Below, in pieces: positions 47,375 through 57,000 of a DNA stretch of 64,000 bases. Position 1 is the stretch's first letter; each line of letters opens with the position of its first letter. The position numbers and the translations under genes were made by a program. The notes under the pieces were generated by a model. It was not told the origin of the DNA. It searched no databases and saw only the letters and a program-made list of their open reading frames with translations. The DNA is from an uncultured Clostridia bacterium (GTDB lineage Bacteria > Bacillota > Clostridia > Monoglobales > Monoglobaceae), in the NCBI GenBank assembly GCA_947625905.1, contig CANQQJ010000002.1, forward strand, positions 1 through 64,000, in the 5' to 3' direction.

Positions 47375-47472
47375 ATATTTACATAAATGTTACAGGCGGC
47401 TTAAGTGCCGCCGATTAAATGCCCAAAACCGCGTATTTGCGCGTTTTTATACCCAAATTTTCAAGAGGAGAA

Positions 47473-48816
47473 ATGAAGAAGTTGAGAACTACAGAAAACA
47501 TAAATGACATTTGGTCCGCCGTCACGGCTCAGCTCAGAGACGAGATGTCGGGCGTAGCGTTTGACACTTGGATAATGCCGATCGTTCCTGTCGGCATATC
47601 CGGGACCGAGATCAGGCTCAAGGTCCCGGGCGGGCTCCAGAAGGGCAGCCTCGGCAAGAGCATGATCACGACAAAATACCGCTCGCTTATCGAAAGTTCG
47701 CTCAGGAGCGTCACAGGCAAAGACCTCAGTCTCAACGTGTGCTTCGACGAGGAGGGCGGAAGCAACCGAACGGGCGATCCCATAACCTACGAGGGAATGC
47801 TCAACAATAAGTACACCTTCGAAAATTTCGTCGTCGGCAACAACAACAATCTGGCGCAGGCCGCGTCGCTTGCGGTGGCCGAGAACCCCGCCGGAAAATA
47901 CAATCCGCTGTTTATTTACGGCGGCAGCGGCCTGGGCAAGACCCATCTTTTGCAGGCGATAGGCAATTATTACCTGACCAACAACCCGGGCAAAAAAGTG
48001 CTTTATACCACCAGCGAAAAATTCACCTACGAGCTGGTGAACGCCATACGCGAAAAGACCAATCAGGAGTTCCGCAACAGGCACCGCACGGTCGATCTGC
48101 TGCTGCTTGACGACGTGCAGTTTTTGTCCACCAAGGAGCTGGCGCAGGAGGAGTTCTACCACACCTTCAACGCCCTTTACGAGGCGGGCAAGCAGATAGT
48201 CCTCACGTCGGACAGGCTGCCGTCCGAGACCCCGCATCTGGCTGACAGGCTCAAGACCCGTTTCCAGATGGGTCTGCTGGCGGACATCCAGCCGCCCGAC
48301 TATGAGACGCGGCTGGCGATACTCAAGAGCAAGATCGAAAACGAGTATTTCACGTTCGACGAGGAGATCATGGAGTATGTGGCCAACCACATAACCTCAA
48401 ACGTCCGCGATCTCGAGGGCGCGCTCAAGCGGATCTTGGCGTACGCGGGCATCGAGCGCACAAACACCATATCCATGGAGCTGGCGCAGAAGGCGCTCAA
48501 GGAGATACTGTCCACGCTGCCCCAGCGCAACATCACCACCGCGGTCATTATCGACGAGGTGGAGAAGTATTATCACCTGCCCAAGGGCTCGCTGATAACC
48601 AAAAAGCGCTCGAGCGACATAGCCTATCCGCGCCATATCGCAATGTACATATCGCGCGTTATCTTAGACGAGTCGTACTCGAAGATCGGCGAGGACTTCC
48701 GCCGCGACCACTCGACGGTCATGAACGCGGTCAAAAAGATGAAGAAAATGGTTACCGAAAACCCCGAGCTTCAGGCCAGCATAAAAGAGCTGGTCGCCAA
48801 CATAAAGAGGGATTAG
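47473..48816 (+). CDS. dnaA: Chromosomal replication initiator DnaA
   Basis: DnaA binds oriC and opens it. The 447-residue protein has domain I (DIWSAVTAQLRDEMSGVAFD), the AAA+ core with Walker A GGSGLGKTHLLQA near residue 148, Walker B LLLLDDVQFL near 209 and sensor 2 around NVRDLEGALKRI. It ends with the DNA-binding signature DHSTVMNAVKKM. The start at 47473 follows GAGGAG; a longer frame is rejected. It is followed after three bases by mnmE, not by dnaN. Confidence 0.97.
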   Translation: MKKLRTTENINDIWSAVTAQLRDEMSGVAFDTWIMPIVPVGISGTEIRLKVPGGLQKGSLGKSMITTKYRSLIESSLRSVTGKDLSLNVCFDEEGGSNRTGDPITYEGMLNNKYTFENFVVGNNNNLAQAASLAVAENPAGKYNPLFIYGGSGLGKTHLLQAIGNYYLTNNPGKKVLYTTSEKFTYELVNAIREKTNQEFRNRHRTVDLLLLDDVQFLSTKELAQEEFYHTFNALYEAGKQIVLTSDRLPSETPHLADRLKTRFQMGLLADIQPPDYETRLAILKSKIENEYFTFDEEIMEYVANHITSNVRDLEGALKRILAYAGIERTNTISMELAQKALKEILSTLPQRNITTAVIIDEVEKYYHLPKGSLITKKRSSDIAYPRHIAMYISRVILDESYSKIGEDFRRDHSTVMNAVKKMKKMVTENPELQASIKELVANIKRD

Positions 48817-48819
48817 CTC

Positions 48820-50229
48820 ATGAACGACATGTTTGACACAATAGCGGCCATAGCCACGCCCATAGGTTCAGGCGGCGTGGCTATTATACGCGTCAGCGGC
48901 GAAAATTCCGTAGCCGTCGCCGGCGCCGCGGCGCGGCTCAGGCGGGGGATACCCCTTGAAAAAGCCGAGAGCCGCAGGCTTTACCTGGCGGACATACACA
49001 AAACGGGCGATCCCGACGATATCATCGACGAGGCGCTTGTCGCGGTGATGCGCGCGCCCCGCTCCTACACCGGAGAGACCGTGGTCGAGATCAACTGCCA
49101 CGGCGGGTACCTGGCCGCCGACACGATATTAAAAGAGCTGCTGAGCGCCGGCGCGCGGCCCGCGGAGCCGGGAGAGTTTACGCGCCGCGCCTTTATAAAC
49201 GGCAAGACCGACATGATCGGCGCAGAGGCGGTCATGGACATAATCGACTCAAAAAGCGGCATGGGTCTCGCGAACGCCGCGAGATCGCTGGGCGGCGCGC
49301 TGAGCGATAAGATAAACGCGGTCCGAGACATAATTTTAAACATCACCGCGGAGATCGCGGCGGCGGCCGACTATCCCGAGGAAGTCGATCCCCTGCCGCC
49401 CGAGGAGACCGCGGAACAGATCACGGCGGCGCTTAAAAAAGTGAGCGCGCTGATCGACGGCTTTGAGACAGGGCGCATACTGCGCGACGGCATAGCGGCG
49501 GTCATCGTCGGCAGGCCCAACGTGGGCAAATCGTCGCTGATGAACGCTCTGACCCGCAGCGACCGCGCGATCGTCACCGACATACCGGGCACCACCCGCG
49601 ATACCATAGAGGAGCTTGTGAACATAAAGGGCGCGGCTATGCGCCTTTTGGACACGGCGGGCATACGTGGCGAGACCGACGACAAGATCGAGCAGATCGG
49701 CATCAGCCGCGCGCTCGAGAGCATCGCCGGAGCGGACCTGTGCATATTTGTGGCGGACTCGAGCGCGGAGCTTGACCCCGAGGACCTGCGTATCCTTAAG
49801 GCGGTAAAAGGCAAGCCGACGGTCTGCGCGCTTAACAAGACCGACCTTGAGACCGAGACGCGGCTGACCGCCAAGGCTTTGGCGGAAGCGGCGGGGATCG
49901 GGATAACCGACGTCGTCGAGACAGCGGCGCCCGAAAGCGGAAAGGCCGAGGGCATAGACGCGCTCGAGGAGCGTATCGCCGAAAAATTCGCTCTGGGCGA
50001 TATCGGCAGCGGCGACGTTTATGTTTCAAACACGCGCCAGCGCGACTCTCTCGCAAAGGCGCGCCGGGCTCTGAAGCTGGCGCTTGAGGGAGCCGAGTCG
50101 GGCATGCCTTTCGACCTGCTGCGGATCGACCTTGAGGACGCTCTGGCCGCACTTGGCGAGGTCACGGGGCAGACCGTGCAGGAGGAGATCATAGACAACG
50201 TGTTTTCCCGCTTCTGCGTGGGGAAGTAA
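48820..50229 (+). CDS. mnmE: tRNA modification GTPase MnmE
   Basis: MnmE with MnmG installs the carboxymethylaminomethyl group on U34 of certain tRNAs. The 469-residue protein has the N-terminal folate-binding domain (DTIAAIATPIGSGGVAIIR). Its G domain carries GRPNVGKSSL near residue 228, DIPGTTRDT and DTAGIRGETD, and NKTD as the base-specificity motif. It ends in the catalytic FCVGK. In most Firmicutes mnmE follows jag on the other side of the origin together with mnmG; here it has moved behind dnaA, and mnmG is not in the window. Confidence 0.96.
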   Translation: MNDMFDTIAAIATPIGSGGVAIIRVSGENSVAVAGAAARLRRGIPLEKAESRRLYLADIHKTGDPDDIIDEALVAVMRAPRSYTGETVVEINCHGGYLAADTILKELLSAGARPAEPGEFTRRAFINGKTDMIGAEAVMDIIDSKSGMGLANAARSLGGALSDKINAVRDIILNITAEIAAAADYPEEVDPLPPEETAEQITAALKKVSALIDGFETGRILRDGIAAVIVGRPNVGKSSLMNALTRSDRAIVTDIPGTTRDTIEELVNIKGAAMRLLDTAGIRGETDDKIEQIGISRALESIAGADLCIFVADSSAELDPEDLRILKAVKGKPTVCALNKTDLETETRLTAKALAEAAGIGITDVVETAAPESGKAEGIDALEERIAEKFALGDIGSGDVYVSNTRQRDSLAKARRALKLALEGAESGMPFDLLRIDLEDALAALGEVTGQTVQEEIIDNVFSRFCVGK

Positions 50230-50260
50230 ACTTATTACCGAAAAACATGGGGATAATATT

Positions 50261-51235
50261 ATGAGTGAGATAAGCTTAAATTCGGATTTTATCGAAAAAT
50301 ACGTGCGTTTTTCGAATCCGCAATATATTCAGGTGTATTTATACGCCCGATATTTGAGCGCCGCCGAGGGCGTGGTGCCCGAAGCCGAGCGGCTGGCGGA
50401 GGAACTTTCGATACCGGCTGACCGCGTGAATTTTATTCTGGGCTTCTGGGTGAGCCAAGGCGAGGTCATCCGCGATGAAAACGGCGGGCTGTCGTTTGCG
50501 GCGGAGGACGAGGAAGCGCCCAAGCCGAAAAGCAGGCGATCAAGGGGAGGCGCCAAAATGCGCCCGTCCTACAAAAGCGGCGAGATCGACGCGGCTGCGG
50601 AGCGGAACCGAGTGCTGTCGGGCATGTTTTATCAGGCCGAGAGTATTCTTGGACACACGCTTTCGGGCAACGAGACGGAGCTTTTGTACTCGTTCTACGA
50701 CTGGCTCGGTCTGCCCTGCGAGGTAATAGTCATGCTTTTGAGCTACGCGGCCAAAATGGGCAAGACCGGAAAACGCTACCTCGAGACCGTGGCGATAGAC
50801 TGGGCGGACAAGGGCATCGACACCTTTGACAAGGCCGAAGAATACATATCCCGCCTCGAGGAGATCCACGGCAGGGAATATAAGATACGCTCGATCCTGG
50901 GCATCTACGACCGCGCGCTGAGCCAGACCGAAAAGAAATATATAAAGCTTTGGACCGAGGATATGGACACGCCGCCGGAGCTGGTGGAACTGGCGTACGA
51001 CCGAACGGTCGAGAACACGGGCAAGCTGTCCTGGGCGTACATGAACAAGATACTGAAAAGCTGGCACGACAGCGGCATCAAAGACTCCGCGGGAGTGGAG
51101 CGCGAAGATGTGATACGCGGAAAAACGGCGCCGAAAAAGAAAAATCCGAAGGGATTCAATAATTTTTCGGACAGTGGCGGCACCGACTATTCATCCCTTG
51201 AGGAAAAGCTTTTGGACTTAATGCTTGATAATTAA
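50261..51235 (+). CDS. dnaD: DnaD-domain primosome protein
   Basis: The 324-residue protein has an N-terminal winged-helix region (residues 15-75) and two DnaD/DnaB-like C-terminal domains. These cover about 125-195 (ESILGHTLSGNETELLYSFY, VIVMLLSYAAKMGK) and 205-290, where YIKLWTEDMDTPPELVELAY and ending SWAYMNKILKSW match the YxxxIxxxW signature. DnaD-type proteins help open DNA and recruit the helicase loader. The next gene is that loader, which supports a replication-restart or initiation role. Confidence 0.85.
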   Translation: MSEISLNSDFIEKYVRFSNPQYIQVYLYARYLSAAEGVVPEAERLAEELSIPADRVNFILGFWVSQGEVIRDENGGLSFAAEDEEAPKPKSRRSRGGAKMRPSYKSGEIDAAAERNRVLSGMFYQAESILGHTLSGNETELLYSFYDWLGLPCEVIVMLLSYAAKMGKTGKRYLETVAIDWADKGIDTFDKAEEYISRLEEIHGREYKIRSILGIYDRALSQTEKKYIKLWTEDMDTPPELVELAYDRTVENTGKLSWAYMNKILKSWHDSGIKDSAGVEREDVIRGKTAPKKKNPKGFNNFSDSGGTDYSSLEEKLLDLMLDN

Positions 51236-51257
51236 AATAAAACGAAGGAGTGATTTT

Positions 51258-52232
51258 ATGCAATCGGCTCAGGCGCTCGCTTTGGGCGAGCTTAAAAATA
51301 TAAGAGACAGCCGCGAGGCGGAACTGGAGCGCAGGCGCGCCGAGGTCCGCGCGCGCTCGGATGAGTATGCCGCGATAGAAAACGACCTTCGGCGGGCGGG
51401 CAACGAGCTGCTGCGCTCTATTTTGGGCGGCGAGCGGGATTTTGACAAGATCAAAAACTTTATCCAAAACAAGCAGCGCGCCAAGGCGGCAGTTTTGAAA
51501 AACCTCGGTCTGCCCGAGGATTATCTGGACGAGAAATACAGCTGCGGCACCTGCCGCGACACAGGCTTTGACGACGAGGGCAAAAAATGCCGCTGCCTCA
51601 AGGAGCTGACCGCGAAATACATCATACAAAACTCCAACATGACCGAGATCATGAAGGAGCAGACCTTCGAGAACTTCGACTTCTCGCTGTTCTCGCCCAA
51701 GCCCGACGCCAAAGGCAGAGCGCCGCTCGATATCGCAAGGTCGGCTTACGATAAAGCGGAAAAATTCGCCGACAGCGTCGACGAGGGCGGAAACATACTG
51801 TTAATGGGCGGCGTGGGCACGGGCAAAACCTATCTCTCAAGCTGCATAGGCAACCGCGCGCTCGCTCTGGGCAGAACCGTTTACTACGAGACGGCGTATA
51901 AGCTGTGCGAGCTTTTGGAGAGCGTGCGTTTCGGAAACGACGGAGACGAGAGGACCGAGCAGGCGCAAAGCGTTAAAAAATACGCCGAGGATGCCGACCT
52001 GCTGATAATCGACGATCTGGGCACCGAGTTTCTGACGCAGTTCACTGCCGCGGCGCTGTTTGACCTGTTCGGCGCGCGCCTCAACAGAAGGCTCGCCACG
52101 GTGATATCCACCAATCTGGATTTCGCCGCGATGGACGAGCGCTACAGTCCGCGCATGACTTCAAGAATACTGGGCGAGTACACGATAATCCCCATGCCCG
52201 AAGGCGACCTGAGGCGCAAAAAATACGAATGA
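51258..52232 (+). CDS. DnaI/DnaC-like helicase loader ATPase
   Basis: The 324-residue protein has a long charged N-terminal helix region, a zinc-like cluster (YSCGTCRDTGFDDEGKKCRC, near residues 93-113) and an AAA+ ATPase core. The core has Walker A GGVGTGKTYLSS near 184-196, Walker B DLLIIDDLGTE near 245 and an Arg-rich end (MTSRILGEYTIIPM). This matches DnaI of Bacillus, which loads the replicative helicase. The ATG at 51258 is chosen behind AAGGAG. It follows dnaD by 22 bases. Confidence 0.87.
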   Translation: MQSAQALALGELKNIRDSREAELERRRAEVRARSDEYAAIENDLRRAGNELLRSILGGERDFDKIKNFIQNKQRAKAAVLKNLGLPEDYLDEKYSCGTCRDTGFDDEGKKCRCLKELTAKYIIQNSNMTEIMKEQTFENFDFSLFSPKPDAKGRAPLDIARSAYDKAEKFADSVDEGGNILLMGGVGTGKTYLSSCIGNRALALGRTVYYETAYKLCELLESVRFGNDGDERTEQAQSVKKYAEDADLLIIDDLGTEFLTQFTAAALFDLFGARLNRRLATVISTNLDFAAMDERYSPRMTSRILGEYTIIPMPEGDLRRKKYE

Positions 52233-52298
52233 TACGAACACTCTTTGTTGTAATGTATCTTAACTGTTATGTTTCTCGTATTATTCACGATAAAAGCA

Positions 52299-52345
52299 AC
52301 ATAACCGTCTCGAAAATCGAAGAGACGGTTATGTTAATTTATTTT
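52299..52345 (+). terminator. Terminator of dnaA-mnmE-dnaD-dnaI
   Basis: ACATAACCGTCTC and GAGACGGTTATGT form 13 perfect pairs with a ten-base loop, followed by a T-rich tail. It is the first terminator after dnaA, so the four genes may be one operon. Confidence 0.8.
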
Positions 52346-52381
52346 AGACTACGCCTACGTTGCCCGTGTCAAATAAACATA

Positions 52382-52410
52382 TTGACTGCCAACAAAAAAT
52401 GCGGTATAAT
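52382..52410 (+). promoter_or_regulatory. Promoter of Rpn nuclease gene
   Basis: TTGACT and TATAAT are 17 bases apart, about 30 bases before the start codon. Confidence 0.75.
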
Positions 52411-52440
52411 ATAAATATCAAAAATTATGAGGTGTTTAAT

Positions 52441-53334
52441 ATGCCGACGGATAAAAAGATAGTTAAGCGCAACGTCAAAGACAGCGTGTTTACCAATCTG
52501 TTTCAGGACACAAAATATATAGTGGAGCTCTACAAAGCCCTGCACCCCGAGGCCGGCTATGTGACCGAGGACATGATAGAGATAGTCACTCTCAAGAACA
52601 TACTGACCGACAGCCTGTATAACGACCTTGGCTTTATGATGGACAAAAGGCTGATAGTCTTAGTAGAGGCGCAGTCCACCTGGACGGTGAATATAATACT
52701 GAGGGGCCTTATGTATCTTGTGCAGACATATCAGGACTATATCGAAAAAGAGGAGCTTAACATCTACAGCTCAAAGAAGCTTGAGATCCCGAAGCCTGAG
52801 CTTTATGTTATCTACACGGGCGATAAGAAGGTAGAGGAAAAAGAGATAAGTTTAAGCGAGGAATATTTTGGCGGAGAGAAAATGGCATTGGATGTAAGGG
52901 TCAAGGTGATAACGGAAAGCCGCGAGGGAGACATAATCAACCAATACGTGATGTTCACGCATATATTAAACGACCGGGTAAAGGAATATGGCAGAACGAA
53001 AAAGGCCATAGACGAAACTATAAAAATATGCAAAGACAGGAACATCTTAAAAGAATACCTGTCAAACCACGAAAGCGAGGTGCATGATATAATGTTTTCA
53101 CTGTACGACGATGAGCAGATATTTAACGCCGCAATGAGAGAACACGCCAAAGCGGCCCGCAAAGAAGGCATAAGAGAAGGCGAAATGCGGGGTCGAATGG
53201 AAGGCATAAAAGAAGGCGAAATGCGAGGCCGCATGGAAGGCATAGACGCGATGATAGCGAATATGCGCAAAGCGGGAATAAGCGATGAGATGATACAAAA
53301 TGTTGCAAACATGACGCAGCGTCCGATTTCCTAA
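52441..53334 (+). CDS. Rpn/PDDEXK-family nuclease
   Basis: The 297-residue protein matches the Rpn (recombination-promoting nuclease, PD-(D/E)XK) family. It has KRNVKDSVFTNLFQDTKYIV at the N-terminus, the catalytic region with Asp and LIVLVEAQSTW (ExQ motif) near residues 75-87, and a C-terminal charged helix with tandem REGEMRGRMEGI/KEGEMRGRMEGI units before a small helical end. Rpn proteins nick DNA and are highly mobile. The C-terminal repeats are prone to length change, and a partial second copy follows. Confidence 0.82.
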   Translation: MPTDKKIVKRNVKDSVFTNLFQDTKYIVELYKALHPEAGYVTEDMIEIVTLKNILTDSLYNDLGFMMDKRLIVLVEAQSTWTVNIILRGLMYLVQTYQDYIEKEELNIYSSKKLEIPKPELYVIYTGDKKVEEKEISLSEEYFGGEKMALDVRVKVITESREGDIINQYVMFTHILNDRVKEYGRTKKAIDETIKICKDRNILKEYLSNHESEVHDIMFSLYDDEQIFNAAMREHAKAARKEGIREGEMRGRMEGIKEGEMRGRMEGIDAMIANMRKAGISDEMIQNVANMTQRPIS

Positions 53335-53368
53335 TCACTATTCACTAATCACTAATCACTATGTTGGG
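53331..53368. repeat. TAATCACTA repeat between Rpn gene and its fragment
   Basis: The stop codon of the Rpn gene is part of TAATCACTATTCACTAATC followed by another ACTAATCACTATG. The fragment after it also ends in TAATCACTATG. Related strings lie near 6380 and at 61150-61268, so this is a dispersed repeat that marks the duplication joints. Confidence 0.6.
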
Positions 53369-53563
53369 GTGCATGATATAATGTTTTCACTGTACGATGA
53401 TGAACAGATACAAAAAGCAATGATGAGAGACGCCCGCAAAGAGGGCATAAGAGAAGGTGAAATGCGGGGCATAGACGCAATGATAGCGAACTTAAAGAAC
53501 ATGGGTGTGAGCGAGGAAATGCTGCGGAACGCGGCGAATATGTCGCAGTCACAGCGCTCCTAA
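53369..53563 (+). pseudogene. Duplicated 3' fragment of Rpn gene
   Basis: The 64 codons repeat the C-terminal end of the upstream gene (HDIMFSLYDDEQI, ARKEGIREGEMRGIDAMI) with changes toward the end. It has lost the nuclease domain and one EGEMRGRM repeat, and has no ribosome site. Both copies end at the same TAATCACTA motif, which suggests recombination between repeats. Confidence 0.75.
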
Positions 53564-53626
53564 TCACTATGTTAATATTTAGGCTTGTGAATGATCATTG
53601 TTTGACGGTTAAAAAGAGGCGGGGTA

Positions 53627-53911
53627 ATGTATAAGTTTGACGAATCTAAAATCGTGATCGACTGCGGGGATATCAAAAAGCAGTCGGAGTTTCATGAGAT
53701 AATAGCAGAGCGGCTGGATTTTCCCGATCATTACGGGAAAAATCCGGACGCGCTGTATGACGTTATGTGCGAGCTGCCACCCGTCACGCTGGTTTTAAAG
53801 CGCGTGAAAAGGTTTAAAAAGCACCCGGGCGGCCGAGCGGACCTTATTCTCGCGGTACTCGGCGAGGCCGCCGAGTATAACGACGGCCTTGTGATAGATA
53901 TCGAGGAATGA
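53627..53911 (+). CDS. Barstar-family protein
   Basis: The 94-residue protein has the barstar fold signature: IDCGDIKKQSEFHEIIAERL, then the inhibitory helix region FPDHYGKNPDALYDVMC with the conserved Asp/Tyr/Gly/Asn residues, and a closing strand LVLKRVKRF. Barstar binds and inhibits barnase-type ribonucleases. AGGCGGGG lies upstream of the ATG. No barnase-like gene is visible on either side, so it may be an orphan immunity protein or serve a toxin encoded elsewhere. Confidence 0.85.
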   Translation: MYKFDESKIVIDCGDIKKQSEFHEIIAERLDFPDHYGKNPDALYDVMCELPPVTLVLKRVKRFKKHPGGRADLILAVLGEAAEYNDGLVIDIEE

Positions 53912-53969
53912 GGATGGCCGCCGACAGACATTTAAACGGCTTGATTTTGCGCGGCCGGGGATCGCTTAC

Positions 53970-53990
53970 GCGGTTTCCGACCGCTTTTTT
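53970..53990 (+). terminator. Terminator of barstar gene
   Basis: GCGGT and ACCGC pair around TTCCG and are followed by six T. Confidence 0.75.
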
Positions 53991-53997
53991 GTATATA

Positions 53998-54026
53998 TTG
54001 ACATTTTGTTCATTATGATGTATAAT
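53998..54026 (+). promoter_or_regulatory. Promoter of second giant surface protein
   Basis: TTGACA and TATAAT are separated by 17 bases. The leader is only about 35 nt, in contrast to the structured leader of the related gene at 15769. Confidence 0.8.
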
Positions 54027-54070
54027 ATTACAAATCAATAAAAAAGTATGTTTTAAGCGAGGTGCGAATT

Positions 54071-57000
54071 ATGAAAAGGATATTTTGTTTGATCATGTCG
54101 GCGGTGCTGGCCGCGGCGGTTCCGATCCTGCCCGCGGCTGCCGAGGGCGCGGATGTTGTCGAGATCTCAAGCGCTGAGGAGCTTTTGGCTATCGACGGCA
54201 CAGTCGGCGGAACATATATATTGACCGACGATATTGATATGTCGGGAGCATCCCGCAAGCCGCTTGATGTGTCCGATACGATCATAGACGGAGACGGGCA
54301 CGCGGTAAAAAATCTGACGATAACGGGCAGCTTCGGCGGCGGCACAGTCGGTCTTATCGGCGGAGAGGGCTCCGATAACTTCGTAACAAATCTGGATCTT
54401 GAAAACGTCAAAATAGATATCACGGCGAATGTGTCGGGCAGCATGACGGTAAGCCCGATCGGAAACGCGCGGGCCGAAAACTGCTCTGTGTCAGGAACGG
54501 TCAAGGCGGGCGGAAACGTCTCGCCCCCTGAGGGAGGACATGCCGATTTGAGCGTGTTCGGTCTGGACGACGCGGAGGACTGCATGGCCGAGCTTGACAT
54601 AACCGTCAGCGCACGCGCCGACGAGGACAACGCCGGAATAGAGACGGTCGGAATAAACAACGGAACGAACTGCTATTTTGAGGGCGGCATAAATTCCTCG
54701 GGCAGCGCGTGCGGCATAAGTGACAGTGCGGACTGCTATTTTGAAGGCGACGTGAAGTCCAAGGGCAGCGCGTATGGAATAAACAGCAGCACGGATTGCT
54801 ATTTTGAAGGCGACATAAAGTCCTCGGGCAGCGCGTGCGGAATAGACAACGGAACGGATTGCTATTTTGAGGGCAATATATTGGATGAAGCAGAAGAGAC
54901 AAACTACCACAATGCATCCGCTGTCAGAGGAGATAGCAAGAGCTGTTATTTTATAGGAGACATTAATATAAATATATCCCCACGTGATTACACAGAGTGG
55001 ACAACCATTTTAAGCGGAACCGACTGCATTTTTATAGGTGACGTCAACGCTCGGAATATATCAGGTTTAACCGGTGTCGCGGGTACAAACTGTTATTTTG
55101 AGGGCGATATATATTGTAGCGGCACAGTTGTTGGCACAGATGTTGATGGTGTTGATGGCACAGGCAGCTGCTTTAAAGGAAATATAACGCTTGATCAAGG
55201 TAAGAGTTTAACTGCTATATTATACGGCGAAAATAATTATTTTGAAGGAGACCTGACGTTTATAGGAGCCGGAGGTTCATGGGAGTGCGTGACTGATTAT
55301 TTTGATGAAGGAGAGAATGTTTACTATCTTCCTCCTTTGGGAAAATCACGCAACAGTCATTTCAACGGCAATATTACCGCAACAAATCGCGGAAATACGC
55401 TGACGGGCGTATCGGGAAAATATTTGGGAGTGTGCGCGCGGGGGCACCATATTGTCGACAATACAGCAGAGAGATACGGTATATCTCATTGTCCGACTTG
55501 TAATAATCAGCATGATACAACAGATATGATCTTAAACGTGTACAAGCACGCCTCAAGCACGGCGGCGATGCCGGAGCCGCCAGAGCCGACGGCCGAGAGC
55601 TACGCGCTGCAGGTGGTCGACGAGGTGACCGAGCAGCCGATAGCCGGGGCGGAGGTGACGATCAAGGGCGAAAAGCACACGGCCGATCAAAACGGAGTGG
55701 TAAAGCTGAACGAAAGCCGCCTGATACGCGATATGGAAGTTACGGCAGAGGGCGAGAAGCTGCACAGCGACAAGGTGTATATCGCCAAAAAGGACAGCGT
55801 GAACACGGTCGAGGTAAACGGCTTTGAGCTTGACAAGGAGGATATTTTTTCCGGAAACGATCAGTCGGTCACGATCAAAGGCCCGTCGATCAGCATCGCG
55901 GGCAAAGAATTCAGCATATTCGAGCTGCCGTACAGCTTCAGCACCGAAGACCTGTTTGAAAACGTGAAGGTCGCGTACAACAAGACCGACAAGAGCTACG
56001 AGGTGCTTTTGGGCGACTATGAGGACATAGGCAAGGACACGCCCGAGGGAAAGCCCGAAAACGCCGAGAGCGATGAGTGGCGGGAAATGTACGACGAGGC
56101 GGTGGACATATACGAAAAGGCCGTTGATTCAACGGTCGAGCTTGACGAGATAATCAAGGCGGGAGACCTGTTCAAGCCCAAGAAAAAATCCTTCGGGTTT
56201 GAAGCCGATATGTCGGCGGGAGGGTTCCTGAAATTTAAGGGCGAAAACGGAAAGCTGAGCCTTGCGGAGGGCGGCTTTGTGGTGGCCGCGTCGGCCGAGT
56301 TCAGCGGAGGATATCCGTTGCCGCCCGCGCCGTATGTGTTCATTGCCTTCGGGCTTAAAGGCGAGGCGGGTGCCTCGGCCAAATTTGAGCTGAAAAACGC
56401 GGTGTACACCGATCCGAAGCTCGATATGAAACTTGATATGACGGCGGCGCTGTCGCCGAGGCTCGGCGTGGGCGTTGGCCTGAAAAAGGCGGCGAGCGCC
56501 GAGATAGGCATAGAGGGCAGCATAGAAAACAGTCTGCGCCTGCCCGTGAAGTCGCTTGAGGAAAGCGCGCTGGTCGAGCTTAAAGCCAAGCTCTACTACG
56601 CGCTGCAGTTCCTTTGCTTCACATACGAGGACAGCGTGGAGTTCGCCGGAACGCGGCTGTGGCCGAGAGCGGAAAGCATCTCTCTCGCGTCGATAGACGG
56701 ACCGAAAGACTTAAAGCCCGTGACGCGCGATTATCTCGGCAAAGCGTCGGCCGCGGCCGAGCTTCCCGGAACCTTTAAGGCCGGCATATATCCGTACAGC
56801 GAGGTGCAGACGGCGGATCTCGGTGAAGCGGGAACGCTCGTTGTTTGGCTCGACGACGACGCTTCAAGAACGGCGAACAACCGAACAGCGCTTTACTACA
56901 GCATAGCGAAGGACGGCGTTATGACAACGCCGCAGCAGATAGACGCGGACGGCACGGCGGACTTTGAGTTCAGCCTGTCGGCGCGCTCGGGCAAAGCGGC

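Larger units (their letters stand above)
47051..47472. other. Probable chromosomal origin region (oriC)
   Basis: The 420-base divergent spacer between rpmH and dnaA is highly AT-rich. It contains tandem AAATTTTTATAA units (about 47217-47249), suitable as an unwinding element. There is one good DnaA box (TTTTACACA, 47197-47205), and an inverted TTACACAAAAT near 47283-47297. Few canonical TTATCCACA boxes are visible, so the full origin may need a second cluster or a divergent box. Both flanking promoters lie inside the region. Confidence 0.65.

Noticed and set aside
54671-54883. Regular 63-base repeats as a possible CRISPR array
   Set aside because: There are no unique spacers; the repeats are contiguous, in frame and code for a protein motif. 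No cas genes are present.
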